From NCBI RefSeq assembly GCF_949987535.1, contig NC_080075.1, positions 8,416,606 through 8,480,605 on the forward strand: 64,000 bases of DNA. The letters are read 5' to 3'. This document shows positions 34,033 to 45,990 of the stretch, piece by piece (position 1 is the stretch's first letter; each line of letters begins with the position of its first letter). The translations under genes were made by a program, and so were the position numbers. The notes beneath the pieces are model-generated. The model searched no databases, was not told the DNA's origin, and worked only from the letters and a program-made list of their open reading frames with translations. The stretch comes from Balaenoptera acutorostrata. Its lineage: Eukaryota; Chordata; Mammalia; Artiodactyla; Balaenopteridae.

Positions 34033-34600
34033 GGGGGGGCGGTTGATGAAGTCAGACTATGGAGATAGCAGTGGATGGATCTAGAGGAGTGAAGGTCGTT
34101 TCTACAGGGAGCGACACCTCCAGTTGGGAGAAGGGTCTGGTGTGTGTGGGACAGGCTGTATCTGATGGGACAGGGCATGGGCTGTGTAGAGGGCTGTCGA
34201 GGGCGGGCGGAGGGGTTTAAAAGAGGAGGCTGCGGCGAAACCGAGGAGGAATGCGCGGGCGCCCCTTAGTGGTCACAGCTCTGGGGGCCTGCAGGGGTGA
34301 CCACTCAGTGAAGGCTTTGGAACCAGCTGTGCTTGGCTGGGGGACATTGCAGAGACAGCGCCTACACGCGGAAGTGTGCACAATTCGCCTGTCTGCCCCT
34401 AAGATAGTCAGGAAATGTGATGGGGAAGCTGTTCCACCAATGACAGAATCAAAGGTGGAATTCCTGGCAAGGGTGCTAATGGGAAATGTGTAGAACCTGC
34501 ATGAAGAGCATAAGAAAGTTGACCTGGAAACTCAAGAGAGCAGTTCTGTAAATGAAGGTGTTTAGCACGTTCCCGCAAGGGAGGGATCACTATTTTCTGT
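34033..34600. other. Unassigned sequence
   Basis: No recognised repeat or exon. Confidence 0.35.
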
Positions 34601-34604
34601 ATTT

Positions 34605-35600
34605 ACGTTGTTCCCAAATTAATTTCTGGATTTAATGCAACTTCCAGCTAGAATCTTGGTGGATAACCTATCAGATATTAAAACATATTATAAATTTATA
34701 ATACTTGAAACATTTTGATTTTGAGCTGGTAATTGAAAGCATATCCATGGAACAGACTAGAAAGTCTGGAAAATAAGAGTTAATAGATTTAGTTAATATT
34801 TAACCACTAGGAAAACCATCAGGTTTCTCACTCGCGTCAAACCCCAAAATGTATTCCATGTGGATTACAATTTTAAATGTAAAAATGAAGTCATTAAATT
34901 TACTTCAGTTGAGAACTTAAGAAATTATGGGATGAGAAACATCTTTCTACATGTGATACCAGAGGCAGAAGCCACAAGGCCAAAATTGTTTTGTTTCACC
35001 AGGGGGAATCAAAACTTTAGTGTGCTAGAAGGAAAAAACCCCAAAACAAAATAAAATGTCAGTTGATAAACTGAGAAAAAAAACCTCCTGCAACACGTAT
35101 AGAAAAATACTCTTACAAAAACAACTCTGATAATTGATATGAAGAACTCTTTTTGTGAATGAACTTGCCAATAGGAAAGTGGCTGAACGATGTGAATTCA
35201 TTCACATAAGGAGAAATAAATGGCAGTAAATCTGAGAAAGTCGGTCGTAAAGTAATAAAATAGGTGCATATTAAAATTAGATACGATTTTTTGCTATCAA
35301 ATTAGCAAAATTTGGGGTGTGTATCATTTGTGTTTGTTTTTGTGAATGATGGTACTTGGTGCAAGTGGAGCCATGTGGAAGATACAAGCTTTCTGTCAAG
35401 CAGTTTGGCAGTATGTCCCAAAACCCTTAAAAGAATTCACCCCTTCATCCTGGGGATTCCACTTCTAGGAATTTTTCCCAAGGACACAATTAAATCTGCA
35501 GTCAAAAGATTTCTGTGCAAGGATGTTCATCACAATGTAACTTACAAAGATGAGAATTTGGAAGCAATTTAAACACCCAATAATAGGGAGTGAGTCATTC
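34605..35600 (+). mobile_element. Very old L1 (L1ME/HAL1-like), sense
   Basis: Degraded plus-strand L1 ORF2 and 3' sequence: CCATGGAACAGACTAGAAAG, AAAATGTATTCCATGTGGAT, CCTGGGGATTCCACTTCTAG, GCAAGGATGTTCATCACAAT. Many frameshifts; no usable reading frame. Confidence 0.65.
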
Positions 35601-36284
35601 ATACGCCAAGTGTGGTTGAACGCTTAGGAACATTTCCGAAGGATGCTTAGTCACAAGGGCACTTCGTGATCTAGGGCTAAATGAAGAAGGCGGGAGGGAT
35701 GGTGGGCCGGGGCTGGAGTGGGAGCTGGGGACCCGTGGGAAAGAGCCGGGGGGCCAAAGTGAAGATGGGAGATGTGTTGGGAGAATAGGCCGGTCTTCAC
35801 TTTTTTCAGAGCAGATACTGGGTGCAAGGCACTGTCATTTAGGCGCGATTTGGAGAACAGGAAAGTTTGAACCAAAGGAAGGGGTGCTGACACCGGGCAG
35901 GCTCTCAGAGTAGTGGACTGGCTTTCTGCCCTGGGGTCTGGGGTCCACCTGGCCCCTCCAGAGGCTTTGCTTCTGGGACTGAACTGCCTTCTGGTTGCAC
36001 ACCCTCCCCCCACCCCCGAGCTGCTTGTCCCCCGCCCCTGTTCTCAGTGTGCCTGAAGGGTGGAGTTCAAAACTAAACAAAAACTCAGTACATACAGTTT
36101 TTTAAAAATCAGAATATAAAAACTTTTAAAAGAGGGATTGTAGTCTATATAAAAACAAGTTTATATATTATTTGTGTGTGTGTATAGGGAGAAGATTGAA
36201 AGGAAACATTGTTTTGGGTCAGCTCTGATAAAATTATGGGAGATTTAATATTTTTCTGTATTTTTTCTTATCATCAGCGTGGAT
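35601..36284. other. Unassigned sequence
   Basis: No firm repeat or exon. A short GTGTGTGTGT run lies near 36173. Confidence 0.35.
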
Positions 36285-36287
36285 GAC

Positions 36288-36675
36288 TTTTTTAACAGCT
36301 TTATTGAGATGTAATTGACATATAATCTGAACACATTTAAAATGCACAATTTGATAAGTTTGGACATATTTATGTGTCCGTGAAACCAATACCACAATCA
36401 AGACAATGAACATATCCATCACCCCCAGAAATGCCTCATGCCCTTTCTAATCTCTTCCCTCCATCCCCCTCCCTTCTCACTGGTCCACTCTCTGTCACTG
36501 TTACTCAATTTACATTCCCAAGAATTTTATATAAAAGGAATCATGCAGTAGATCCTCTCTTGTCTGGCCTCTTTCAGCCTGTAATTATTTTGTGATTCAT
36601 CCATGTAGTTGCATCAGTGGTTTATTCTTTTTTATTGCTGAGTAGTATCCCATCGTATGGATACAGCACAGTGTT
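36288..36675 (-). mobile_element. Old L1M 3' end
   Basis: Complement of an L1 3' UTR: CAGCTTTATTGAGATGTAAT, CCGTGAAACCAATACCACAA, TTTTTTATTGCTGAGTAGTA. 5'-truncated near 36675. Confidence 0.82.
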
Positions 36676-37024
36676 CTTACAATCCAATGAATTACTGTTA
36701 TAATTAGAATCCCCATTTTTCTAGGTGCATCCTAACATTGGATGATGTCATGGGAGTTTCGGCTGCTGCCGTCCAGCCCTCTCTGGAAGTTTGGGGCAGT
36801 TTTCCAGGCCAGTGCCCTGGGTGAGCCCAGAAGGGACACCTGCTGTCATTCACCAAACAAAAGGCTCGGCCGCGCCTTTGAACACTTGCACTGTATTCGG
36901 TCAGAGTTTTGATTTTGGTTCCAAGGAGACCGAGAGCTGGTTAGTAGACGTTTGGAAGATTTGCCCGTGTGCTTCCTCTCGGTCATAGAGTTGGAGAAAA
37001 CTGTGTTGAAAGAGCTTGACCTCT

Positions 37025-37549
37025 GGGACTTCCCTGGCGGTCCAATGGTTAAGACTTCGCCTTCCGGGCTTCCCTGGTGGTACAGTGGTTGAGAATCCGC
37101 CTGCCAATGCAGGGGACACGGGTTCGAGCCCTGGTCCGGGAGGATCCCACATGCCGCGGAGCGACTGGGCCCGTGAGCCACAACTGCTGAGCCTGCGCGT
37201 CTGGAGCCTGTGCTCCGCAACAAGAGAGGCCACGATAGTGAGAGGCCCGCGCACCGCGATGAAGAGTGGCCCCCGCTCGCCGCAACTAGAGAAAGCCCTA
37301 GCACAGAAACGAAGACCCAACACAGCCAAAAATAAATAAATAAATAAATTTATTTAAAAAAAAAAAAAAAAAAAAAAAGACTTCGCCTTCCAATGCAGGG
37401 TGTGTGGGTTTGATCCTGGTTGGGAAGCTAAGATCCCACATGCCATGCAGCCAAAAAAACCAACATGTAAAACAGAAGCAGTATTGTAACAAATTCAATA
37501 AAGACTTTAAAAATGGTCCACATCAAAAAAAAAAAATCTTAAAAAAAAA
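37025..37549 (+). mobile_element. Older CHR-2-like SINE interrupted by a younger SINE
   Basis: The outer SINE starts GGGACTTCCCTGGCGGTCC, is broken at 37065, resumes at 37392 (AATGCAGGGTGTGTGGG) and ends with a 3' region containing CAGAAGCAGTATTGTAACAA and AATTCAATAAAGACTTTAAA, a tail type known from CHR-2 copies. Perfect outer target duplication AAGAGCTTGACCTCT at 37010-37024 and 37550-37564. Confidence 0.93.
37066..37376 (+). mobile_element. Younger CHR-type SINE nested in SINE
   Basis: Full-length about 310-bp copy with head GGGCTTCCCTGGTGGTACAG, pol III B-box GGTTCGAGCCC at 37121-37131, AATAAATAAATAAAT and a pure A tail of more than 20 bases. Target duplication AAGACTTCGCCTTCC is perfect at 37051-37065 and 37377-37391, inside the outer SINE. 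The intact promoter box and long A tail suggest a comparatively recent insertion. Confidence 0.96.
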
Positions 37550-37564
37550 AAGAGCTTGACCTCT

Positions 37565-38585
37565 TGTCACAAATAGGCGTGGAATGTGTAACTATCACTT
37601 GTCACACAAACCCGGCTGTGCTGCTGCCCATCCGTGACGGGCCGCCATGCCCAGTGCCCGTGCCCAGCGGACAGCTCTTTCCCTGCCTGGCAGCCCCCTC
37701 TGAGCAGAGCGGTTCCCCTCTTCACCTGCCCAGTGCAGGCCCCGCCCCATCACCCTGCAGCTCTTGTCCTTCATGTGCACAGAGCTGATAGCCCTTCTCC
37801 CCCTCTGCTCTCAGGTGACTTTCACGTCATGGCCTGGATTAGCTCAAACCTAGGCAGGTCCTGCAGGACTCCAGACAGTCGTATTCTCCCCAGCCCTCAA
37901 GCATCCCTGGTCCCTGTGGTCACAGCGACAGGTGTTGGCATGCCCCTGCCCTGTTCATTCACTGCCTGGCTCCTCTCTGCAGGTCCTGGGAGGAGCTTCC
38001 CGTGTGCTCAGGAAGGAGTCCACCGTGATATTCTGCTCTGGCCTCCCGGGCACTCCTGGGCTCAAAGGAAGGACTTAGCCACACCAGGTTCCATGCAGAA
38101 AGGGGGCAGCAAGGGGCAGCCCCTCTCCCACGCTCTGTACCCCCTTGTCCCTGAGCCTGAGTCCCCTAGGGCCTGTCATGTGATGTCCTTTTCTGTCTTT
38201 CCTTATCACTTTGATTAGGGGCCAGACTGAGTCCCTGGGCCAGGCCTGGAAATGGACACACCCATCCAGGCTGATCCCCTGCCCCCAACCCTTATTTCTC
38301 TACCCTGTGCGCCCCAATGCCAATTCCTTCAGCCAAGCCACCCACACTGGCAGAGACCCGCGACTGATGAGGGAGCTGATGCTCGGATGCCTGGTCCCCT
38401 GCCGGGACCACACACTCCTTTGCCCGCTGGGCACCTGATGACTGCCGGACACTGCCCCAGGGGCTGGGGACCGGCCCTGGGAGCAGCCTTGGGCTAAGAT
38501 TCATCCTTCCTTCCTTCTCTCTCAGGGGTCTAAATTCCAGGGACGAGACTGTCAAGAACGGAACCAGGAGGAAGGGCAAGTGGCT
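37565..38585. other. GC-rich mostly unique sequence
   Basis: No repeat recognised. The 194-codon plus-strand open frame at 37634-38218 begins mid-sequence without promoter or splice evidence and shows no domain, so I do not call a gene. Confidence 0.35.
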
Positions 38586-38589
38586 GTGT

Positions 38590-39290
38590 CCCCCCCCACC
38601 CCGCCCCGCCCCGCAGGGGTGCTGACTGCCCGGCGCGTGCACCCAGGGCAGCCCGCCTCCCCCGCGGACCCTCCAGTTTGAGCGGAGTTGATGAGGCGCC
38701 TGTGGTTCGAGGGCCCTGAACTGGTGAGCTCAGGAACCCGATCCCCGGGAGGCGGGAGGCGGAGGAGGGGTCAAGACAGGGCTCCACCTCCACCCCGCGA
38801 CTCCTGTTTTTAAAAAAATCTCCTTGGAATAGGATGGTAACCAACCACAGGTCTGCCTGGACCGCGTCCAGCCCGTGTAAGCGGAGAGCTACCGTGGGGT
38901 GGAGACGGCACCCAGCCTCTGTAACCCGACGTGGGAGGGGCGAGCCCGGGGCCGCCCCGCCGTTTTCGGGAAGCGCCTGCGGGCTCAGCCCGGGACCTTT
39001 TGAGTTGCTGTGGTCCCGCAGCGGTGACGGAGGAGCTGCGTCAGGGCTGGAGCCCGGGAAGCGCCTGGGGACAGGCGGGGGGATGCCGGTGGGGTTGCCC
39101 GTCCTTAGCATCAGGGGGGGGCAGGACCCTGCTGGTTTCTTGGGAGCCCCTTCCCTGTGTGCGCCTTTTCTGCGCGTTTTCACTGGTGGCGTCCACGTGC
39201 GCGTGGGTGTGATGCCCAGCACAGAGAGGGGCGCCGTCCCCCTGGAAACCTGGCTCTCGGACGCTTCCTGCCTGGGGTGGAGGTTCCGAG
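38590..39290. promoter_or_regulatory. Weaker CpG-rich region
   Basis: CpG dinucleotides are clearly more frequent than in flanking DNA (for example the block around 38930-38990), after a CCCCGCCCCGCCCCGC run at 38602. It is less dense than the island at 19 kb and interrupted by ordinary sequence. It may be an intragenic island or just GC-rich sequence. The 323-codon minus-strand frame across it (38530-39501) shows no domain. Confidence 0.45.
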
Positions 39291-39494
39291 GCCTCCTTGA
39301 GTAAATGTCCGGGCTGCTGTTGGCACTGGCTGGGCTGCTGTGTAGTGCCGGAGGAGGCGGAGGAGGAGAATGGCTTCCCAAGTGGAAGATCCGTTGGAAG
39401 AATTCCAGGACCGCAGGCCCCTGGGCTTGTTGGTTCTTGCCTCCTCCCCCCTGGCTGTTTTCCTGACTTGGATTCCTGGCTTCTGACCACAAGT

Positions 39495-39588
39495 GGGGCA
39501 CACGGGCGAGCCCGCCATTCCCACGCTGCTCAGTGGGTCACGGGGCACCCGGCCGAGCCCGCCATCCCCACGCAGCTCAGTGGGTCAC
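39495..39588. repeat. Tandem duplication, two 47-bp units
   Basis: Units 39495-39541 and 39542-39588 share GCGAGCCCGCCATTC/CCGAGCCCGCCATCC and end in CTCAGTGGGTCAC. They differ at about five positions, so the duplication is not very recent, or the two have diverged. Confidence 0.9.
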
Positions 39589-39644
39589 AGGGAATGACAA
39601 GATGATAATAAAGCCTGCAATACAGAGCCGCTTTCTAAGCCTGC

Positions 39645-39760
39645 TAATGACAGGGCACTGTTATCCGCATGCCTGTGGAGGAGCCTGGGGCTCAGAAGTT
39701 TGAGTAACTTCTCCCAGGTCCTATTGCTTCTAAGCGGTGGAGTTGGAGTTTGACACCTCC
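39645..39760 (-). mobile_element. MIR fragment
   Basis: Complement of MIR: GGAGCCTGGGGCTCAGAAG, GAGTAACTTCTCCCAGGTCC, TCTAAGCGGTGGAGTTGG. Confidence 0.65.
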
Positions 39761-39834
39761 CCCCAAACCTGTCTGTCTCTAAACTGTATCCTCCCCGCCA
39801 CATTACACCTGGGCACTGCAGGACCACTGGCCAC

Positions 39835-39975
39835 AGGCAGGCACTTCGCTTTCCCATAGCGTATTTAATCCTGAAAACAGCCTTGCAGTAGGTTTTGTTA
39901 TGTTTATTCTGATTATCCTGAGGCTCAGAGAGTGTTAAGTAACTTGCCCGACCACATACATTGGTTAAAGTCCTT
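39835..39975 (-). mobile_element. MIR fragment
   Basis: Complement of MIR: AACAGCCTTGCAGTAGGTTT, CTGATTATCCTGAGGCTCAG, TTAAGTAACTTGCCCGACC. Confidence 0.75.
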
Positions 39976-40009
39976 CTTTTTTTTTTTTCTTTTCTTTAAG
40001 TGTCAGACA

Positions 40010-40415
40010 GATTTCATTTTATTTTTATTTATTTATTTATTTTATTGGCGTGTAATTGCTTTACAGTGTTGTGTTTCTGCTGTACAATGAAGTGAATCAG
40101 CTATATGTATACATATATCCCCTCCCTCTTGGACCTCCCTCCCCCCAACCCACCCATCTAGGTCACCACAGAGCACCGAGCTGAGCTCCCTGTGCTATAC
40201 GGCAGGTTCCCACTAGCTAGCTATTTTACACATGGTACTGTATTTATGTCAAATATAACCTCCCGATTCATCCCACCCTCCCCTTCCCCCCACTGTGTCC
40301 ACGTGTCCATTGACGTTCTCTATGTCTACGTCTCTATTCCTGCCCTGGAACTAGGTTCACCTGTACCATTTTTCTGGCTTCCACATACATGCGTTACTAT
40401 ACGATGTTTGTTTTT
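40010..40415 (-). mobile_element. 5'-truncated young-type L1 3' UTR
   Basis: Complement of the cetartiodactyl-type L1 3' UTR: TAATTGCTTTACAGTGTTGT, CTGAGCTCCCTGTGCTATAC, CTATTCCTGCCCTGGAACTA. It is preceded by a T-rich run and ends near 40415. More diverged than the copy at 7593. Confidence 0.88.
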
Positions 40416-43180
40416 TTGCTGCTGCAGAGTGCGCTCTCTGTGACTCCTGGATGCCCAGACCTGCCCTCTGATGGGAGGTGTGGTCCTTAGTTACTAAGGG
40501 GCTTGGCATTGGGCCCCCCACGTCTGACCAGCATTCCTCGCATCTAAGCACGTCTGATACCTGCCCCTCCCCTCACTGCCCACAGGTTCCAGCATTGAAA
40601 CTCCCTGTTCCCCAGACATCCCCAGAGGCTGCAGGCCTGTGTCCTCACTGCCCGTGGGTTGCCCACAGGTCACTCTTCCCCCTCCCTCACCTCCTGCGCA
40701 GAAGTAACTGTTCCGTGTCGCTTCCCTTCTTGCGCTGTATCGTACCGCCGCTACAGGTAGGGCAGAAACGGCCGTCTCTTGAGATTTCTTGAGGGTGGAG
40801 ACTCTGCCTGAGGTCCTGGGGATGTGGAAGAATAACGCAAAATAGGTGTCCAGGAAATGGTTTTGGAAATAGATTGAACTGAGCTTTTAGATGTAAATTC
40901 TCCCTTCTTTTCTGATCTCATGTCTTTTAGGTTTGAGAACGTTGGCAATAGGGTGAGAATTTTCCACACGCCAAACGGGTCTCTATGGTAAACAGTAAGA
41001 CAGGTTTAATTTTTAACTCCAGATTTTAACTCCATGGTTGTGTACCACGAGCACATGGCTGGATGTCTCAAGACATCCATCCGTGGAGTTCAAAATCGGG
41101 GCTCGTCCCCACCAGTGTGATCTGTGGAAGTGATTAGAGGCCTCCCTGCCAGGCCGAGGACCCCCGGCCCTGAGCTGATGGGGTGCTCATGGGCGCCTTG
41201 TGGCCTGTCTCCTGGCCCCTGCTTCCAGGCGCCTCAGAAATGAGTCAGAACATGTGCGCGTGGGCTTGTGCGGGTGGCAGGGAGCCCAGAATTAGCTCAG
41301 TTGCTTCAGCAGGGCTGCCGAGGGGAGGGGGCGGCCGTGCCAGTCGGGGGTGGGAGGCAGGCGGCCCCCAGCCGCAGCGGGGGGCGGGGGGATGGCTCTC
41401 AGGAGCCATCACGGGCCTGGAGGGGGGGGGGACACGCCTGTCTGTGCCTGGCACACGCCCCGTTGCAGACGAGCAGTGGGTCGGAGCAGCAGATCCGTGC
41501 AACCACAGGTGGTGTGAGCCCAGCGCCTGAGACAGAGGTGGGGCCGGGCGAGCACGGCCAGGTCACCCCTGAGGAGTGGGTGGCAGACAGGAGTGGGCAT
41601 CACCATGCTCGCTGTTGACCTTCAACCCAGAGCCTTTACCTGCCTGCAGCATACCTGGGCCACGTTGAACCCATCCCATCCACCGCCCGACAGCACGGCC
41701 CCCTCCTCCATTTGCTGTTCTTTTACTTTTTGCAGACTGCCTTTTTGTTCAAAGGAATGAGCAGTTAGCATGGCTATTTCAATCAATTGCAAAATGCTGT
41801 GGTCTCCCTTGCCCCTTTCCCGCTCTCCCCAATCCCGGGCACAGGTGTGTCGTCCAGGACGCTGGTGGCTGTCACCAGAGGAAACACTCCCGCTGCCAGT
41901 TAGGGCCAAACAAGGGGCGGGGAGGGGCCTGGCACTTGCGTCACCACCAAATGAGTCAGCCAGCTGGGACAGTAAAACAGTTAAGCACATGTGTGTCAGT
42001 ATTGTTCTTGAAAGAACATTTTTCCACTGTCACCTCTGCGGTTTTCCTGTTGCCATGTGAGACGCATGCGAGCAGAGCAATCGGTGTGCTTGGGGTTTCT
42101 GTGGGTTTAATCATGTGAACTGAACGGTTTGGGGAAGAAAACAAAGCATCCACAGGTTTTCAGGGTGGCCCAGCTTTGAGGCTCAGCAGGTAATTTCTGC
42201 CTGGGAGTGCCGGCCTTGCCTCGGGCCCCAGCGCCTGGATTCAGGAGGCCACCGCGGGCCACCGGCACCCTGTCCCGCAGAGGCTCGGCGGCTCCCGTTC
42301 CTGCAGGTGCCTCCCCTTCTGGCCCTGGCATCGATCTAGGCATCCTCATGACGCTGAACACACCTGGACCTCGCACACTAAGGGGCGGATTGTCGTCTGT
42401 GGGAGTCTGAGAGCAGGGACTGCATCCTGTCAGCTTCGTCCATCAGTGCCTGACCTCGTGCTCTGCCCACGGAGGCCGAGGACCCTCAGTCAGTGCTTGT
42501 GGGCCGGCACCTGGGGCTGCCGGGGGCATCTGTGCAAAGTGTCCCATAGTCTGGAGAAACCTCCCCATCTATAGAACTGTCTGTTTTTTTTCAAGGCACA
42601 GCTTGCACCCAGCAGTCTTATTTGGGCCCACCATTAACTGCGAGGTGGGCAGGGCCAGAATTAACATGTCCCTTTGAGGGACAAGGTACCAGGGAGCATT
42701 AGGGACGTGCCTGTGTTGGGACCAGAATCACAGGCACTGTGGGTCTCCCGCTTCTCAGATCGGCACCGGCCCAGGTGCCTGGCCTTGGGACAAGCCCCCC
42801 CGCCCCCGGCCCCACCCAGAACTCCGGGTGTAAAGACCCCATCGGCAAGCTATGACCTGGGGAATCTTGGAGCAAGAATAGTTCCAGAGTTTGGACAACT
42901 TCTGTATTTTCCAGAACATGGTAGCTGAGAAGAGTGAAGTAGTTTGCAGTAGGCTAAATGTCGGAAAAATTATTTGGGGAAGATTTTTTTTTTTTTTTAA
43001 TCCCAATCAAAGTTTATAATGCCTGGCCAGCAACATGGGTGTGATATTCGTCCCATAGCTGCTGTGTGCGACCACAGCTACTGTGAGCCCAGCCTGCCTC
43101 AGGCCCGAGGGGTTAGACGTACACTGCTGCATCCTCCACTTCCTGGCAGCCATATGGGGTTGAAGACAACTTCTCAACCT
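40416..43180. other. GC-rich mostly unique sequence
   Basis: No exon recognised. A dense G-rich patch lies at 41320-41430. A possible L2 3' end on the plus strand lies near 42410-42505 (GAGCAGGGACTGCATCCTG). A T-run at 42988 sits beside nothing identifiable. Confidence 0.35.
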
Positions 43181-43189
43181 TTCTTGAAA

Positions 43190-43195
43190 AATAAA
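43190..43195 (+). terminator. Possible plus-strand polyadenylation signal
   Basis: AATAAA is followed within 30 bases by a T/GT-rich stretch (TTCTTTGTGTCC), the arrangement used for 3'-end formation. No upstream exon supports it, so it could be chance. Confidence 0.2.
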
Positions 43196-43309
43196 CGGTT
43201 TCTTAGATTTTTCTGATTCTTTGTGTCCAGCAAGCTCACTGGAACCTGAGTCCTGAACAGCCCTTTTGTCTGAGAGGTATTGCATGCACCCTTGAGCCGC
43301 ACAGTTGAC

Positions 43310-43400
43310 CTGTCTCACCTGATTTAATCCTCCTGTTGGTCCCGAGAGTAGGCGCAGTTATTGGCTGCACTTTGCAGAAAATCAAACGTGTGCGCTGGGG
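43310..43400 (-). mobile_element. Possible MIR fragment
   Basis: CCTGATTTAATCCTCCTGTT and TATTGGCTGCACTTTGCAG resemble a degraded minus-strand MIR. Confidence 0.4.
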
Positions 43401-43890
43401 ACAGACCCTTGCTGGGGTCCTCCTGTAAACGGGCCCAGGCCTGACGGCCTCTAAGCCCACACTCTGGCGGTGGGTGGGTGTGGGAGGGAAGGACACCTTA
43501 ACCCTGACCCGTGTGGCTTCCAGGCTGCTCCTTGTTTGGGGAGAACGGTTGTCATGTGAGCCAGAGCTGACTCTGGTTCCGGGGCGTCCTCGGAGCAGTG
43601 GTTTGGGAAGCAAAGAAGTACTCAGAATGCATCCTCAGAGAAAATGCTGCCCTGCGCTGTTCACAAAAGGTGTGCGGTGTGTCCTGCCTGAGGGTGGTCC
43701 TGACCCACAGCCTGTTGGCAAGAGGTCTCTGAAATCTGCTCCAGCAGCTGGAGCAGCTGCAGGAGGGGGTGGAGCCGAGGTGGGAGGTGGTGCCAGGTTG
43801 GTGGGGAGGGAACAGCATTCCCCCCTGCCCCCCGTGCGATGCTGGAGAGAAAGGACGCAATGACAGGACGGGCTTATTGCTGAAGGGTGT

Positions 43891-43896
43891 TTTATT
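43891..43896 (-). terminator. Possible minus-strand polyadenylation signal
   Basis: TTTATT on the plus strand gives AATAAA on the minus strand, after repeat-free sequence with a second AATAAA about 110 bases upstream (near 44000). A minus-strand transcript might end here; there is no exon evidence. Confidence 0.2.
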
Positions 43897-43899
43897 AAG

Positions 43900-45990
43900 C
43901 CCGGAGGATTGAGAACCTGCACAAAATGCAGCCATTTCCATCTTCAGGATTCAGTTACCCCTTTTGAAAGCTGCCAGAGCCCTGATACCCGTTCATTTTA
44001 TTGTCGTCCCTCAGCCATATCGCTGCCCCTTCGTCATGCCCGCTGATGGGCTTTGGACCTGGGGACAGGCTCTGTGAGTTTACGGGTGGCTCGGGAACAG
44101 GATTCCTCTGACCAAAAGGGAAGCAGGGAAAAGAGCAGCTGGCCGGGTGGCTGGGGGCGCCCTAGCAGATGGAGTGTTCGGTGCCAGGTCCATGTTCCCC
44201 CGGGGGAAACCGGCTCAGCCTGGCATCAGATTGCAGTGGGCCTTTGCAGGTCAGAGCAGGGATGTGCGGCAGGGAGGCGGCTTCCTCGTGCATGGCCGCT
44301 GCTGGCTCGTGTCACGCAGCCTGACGGCTCATTTCGTTTGCATCTGCAGGTTTCCTGAACAGTGGTTTGATGACAGTTGCCTGGGTCCAAATTGCATGGA
44401 GACATTCTGAACCTCCTCTGGGATCCTGTGTCTAAGAATCATGACTGCTTTCTCAGACATTTAATAGGAATTCTTCCATACCTGCCCACCTCTTCTTATG
44501 AGCGGTAGCTATTACATCACACAGCTGCTACATGTAAATCAGCAGAAAATTGAACCAAATAAAGAAAATAACTTCATGAACAAAAAGCCCCCCTTGAGAA
44601 GCCCAAGGAATCTAATGTGAATATCGTAAGGGAAATTTAAGAATTTGCTACTGCTGTCTAGGGCTCTGGAAAATATGAATTTCGTGGCGTGTGCAGAAAG
44701 CTTACACAGAAATTGCCTGACAGCTCTCCGCCAATCTCTTATGAAACTTTGCCGGAGAGTTCTCACAGGGTCTCTGAGGGAGCAGAGTTTCTGAAATGCT
44801 GATTCACTGTGTGAGGCTTAAAATCAGGACATCTTTGTCCAGCCCCTGCTATTAGCATCTGCATTACGCTTTTAAAGATAGGGTTAGGGAGGGAAGTTTT
44901 GGGCAGTGGGCTTCCTCTGTGTAGACCTCTGAACCTTTAGGATTCTTCTGGCTGGTTCTGCAAATAGAGGCTCAGTCCAGGCTGAGAGAAGATAGGTGAG
45001 GTGTAAATGACATTCACTTCTGCACACGTGGACTTGTAATGGAAATTGTGAGGTTCGGGCCACTTCTCAAGTGGATTCTGGATGCTGCTGCTCTCCTGAA
45101 GCGGTGCCGGGGTGTGGAGGGGATGGAGGGAAGGTCATTGGATCTGTCAGCCACTTGACACCCAAGCCTCGGTCTGTTGTCCAGGGCAAATGGCAGCTTG
45201 TACCAGGGAAGGGAGGGGGCGGCTCTTTCATGTATTTATCTGCCTGATAGACATTCACAGAGATAGGGTGAGTTTGAGTTTGGGTGTTTATTTGGGCTGA
45301 TAAAATCTTCCTGTTCCCTGACAAGCTGTTAGCATGACAAGCCGTCCACAGGCTGTGGATGGGAGAAACCGTGGCGTCATATAGCTGGGTGGCCAGGGAA
45401 GACTGCGGGCCTCCCCTGATCCAGTGAGGGGCAGGCATTTGCTAAGAAAATAACTGTTGTTGGAGGGTTGACTTGGTCCTGCATTTGCGAGAGTAACAGC
45501 GTGTGACCTGTTTCCTGCCCCACAGCTGAAGATTTGGAATTGTCTAAATGAGACCCAATACTTGAGGGTGACCTCAGAGCTCCCCAGGTCACACACTTGG
45601 GTTCCTCTGCCCTTGTGGCTGGTTTCCCAGATGAGATGGCCAGTCCGTCCACTGGTTACAGCTTTGAATGGGGAAGGAACACTGCCAGCTCCTGCTCTGG
45701 CTGTGGCTGAGCTCAACCAGAAGAACTATGGAAGGAGGTCCTTTTATTCCAGCCTTCCAAGCTGCAGGTCTCTACTTGGTGTCAGAGATGAGAACTGGCC
45801 TCATGTTCCCATGGGTTTATCTGAAAGTACATTTTACTCCTGATGCCTTGCCAGATTTGCACAGGTGTTTAACAGGTGTCAAAGCATTAGCATTTTCTGC
45901 TCCAAGAAAAACTCCATCATCAATCTTTTTTTATGTGGCCTTAGGGTAGGTAGTTCATTTTGTAGTTTCTTCCATACAGCAGCCAGAGTC
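43900..45990. other. Mostly unique sequence
   Basis: Free of recognisable repeats for about 2 kb. The block 44470-44830 is AT-balanced and resembles conserved non-coding DNA in texture only. Open frames of up to 142 codons have no domains. Confidence 0.35.

Noticed and set aside
37066..37140. tRNA gene
   Set aside because: The B-box and tRNA-like head belong to the SINE; the cloverleaf is not intact and the sequence continues into the SINE body and tail.
36846..37304. Open frames of about 150 codons over CHR SINEs (also 6029-6376 and 21661-21918)
   Set aside because: They are the antisense reading of tRNA-derived SINEs, and the same peptides recur at each SINE copy.
38530..39501. 323-codon minus-strand open frame
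   Set aside because: Low-complexity proline/serine/glycine sequence in GC-rich DNA with no domain, competing frames on the other strand and no clear splice context.
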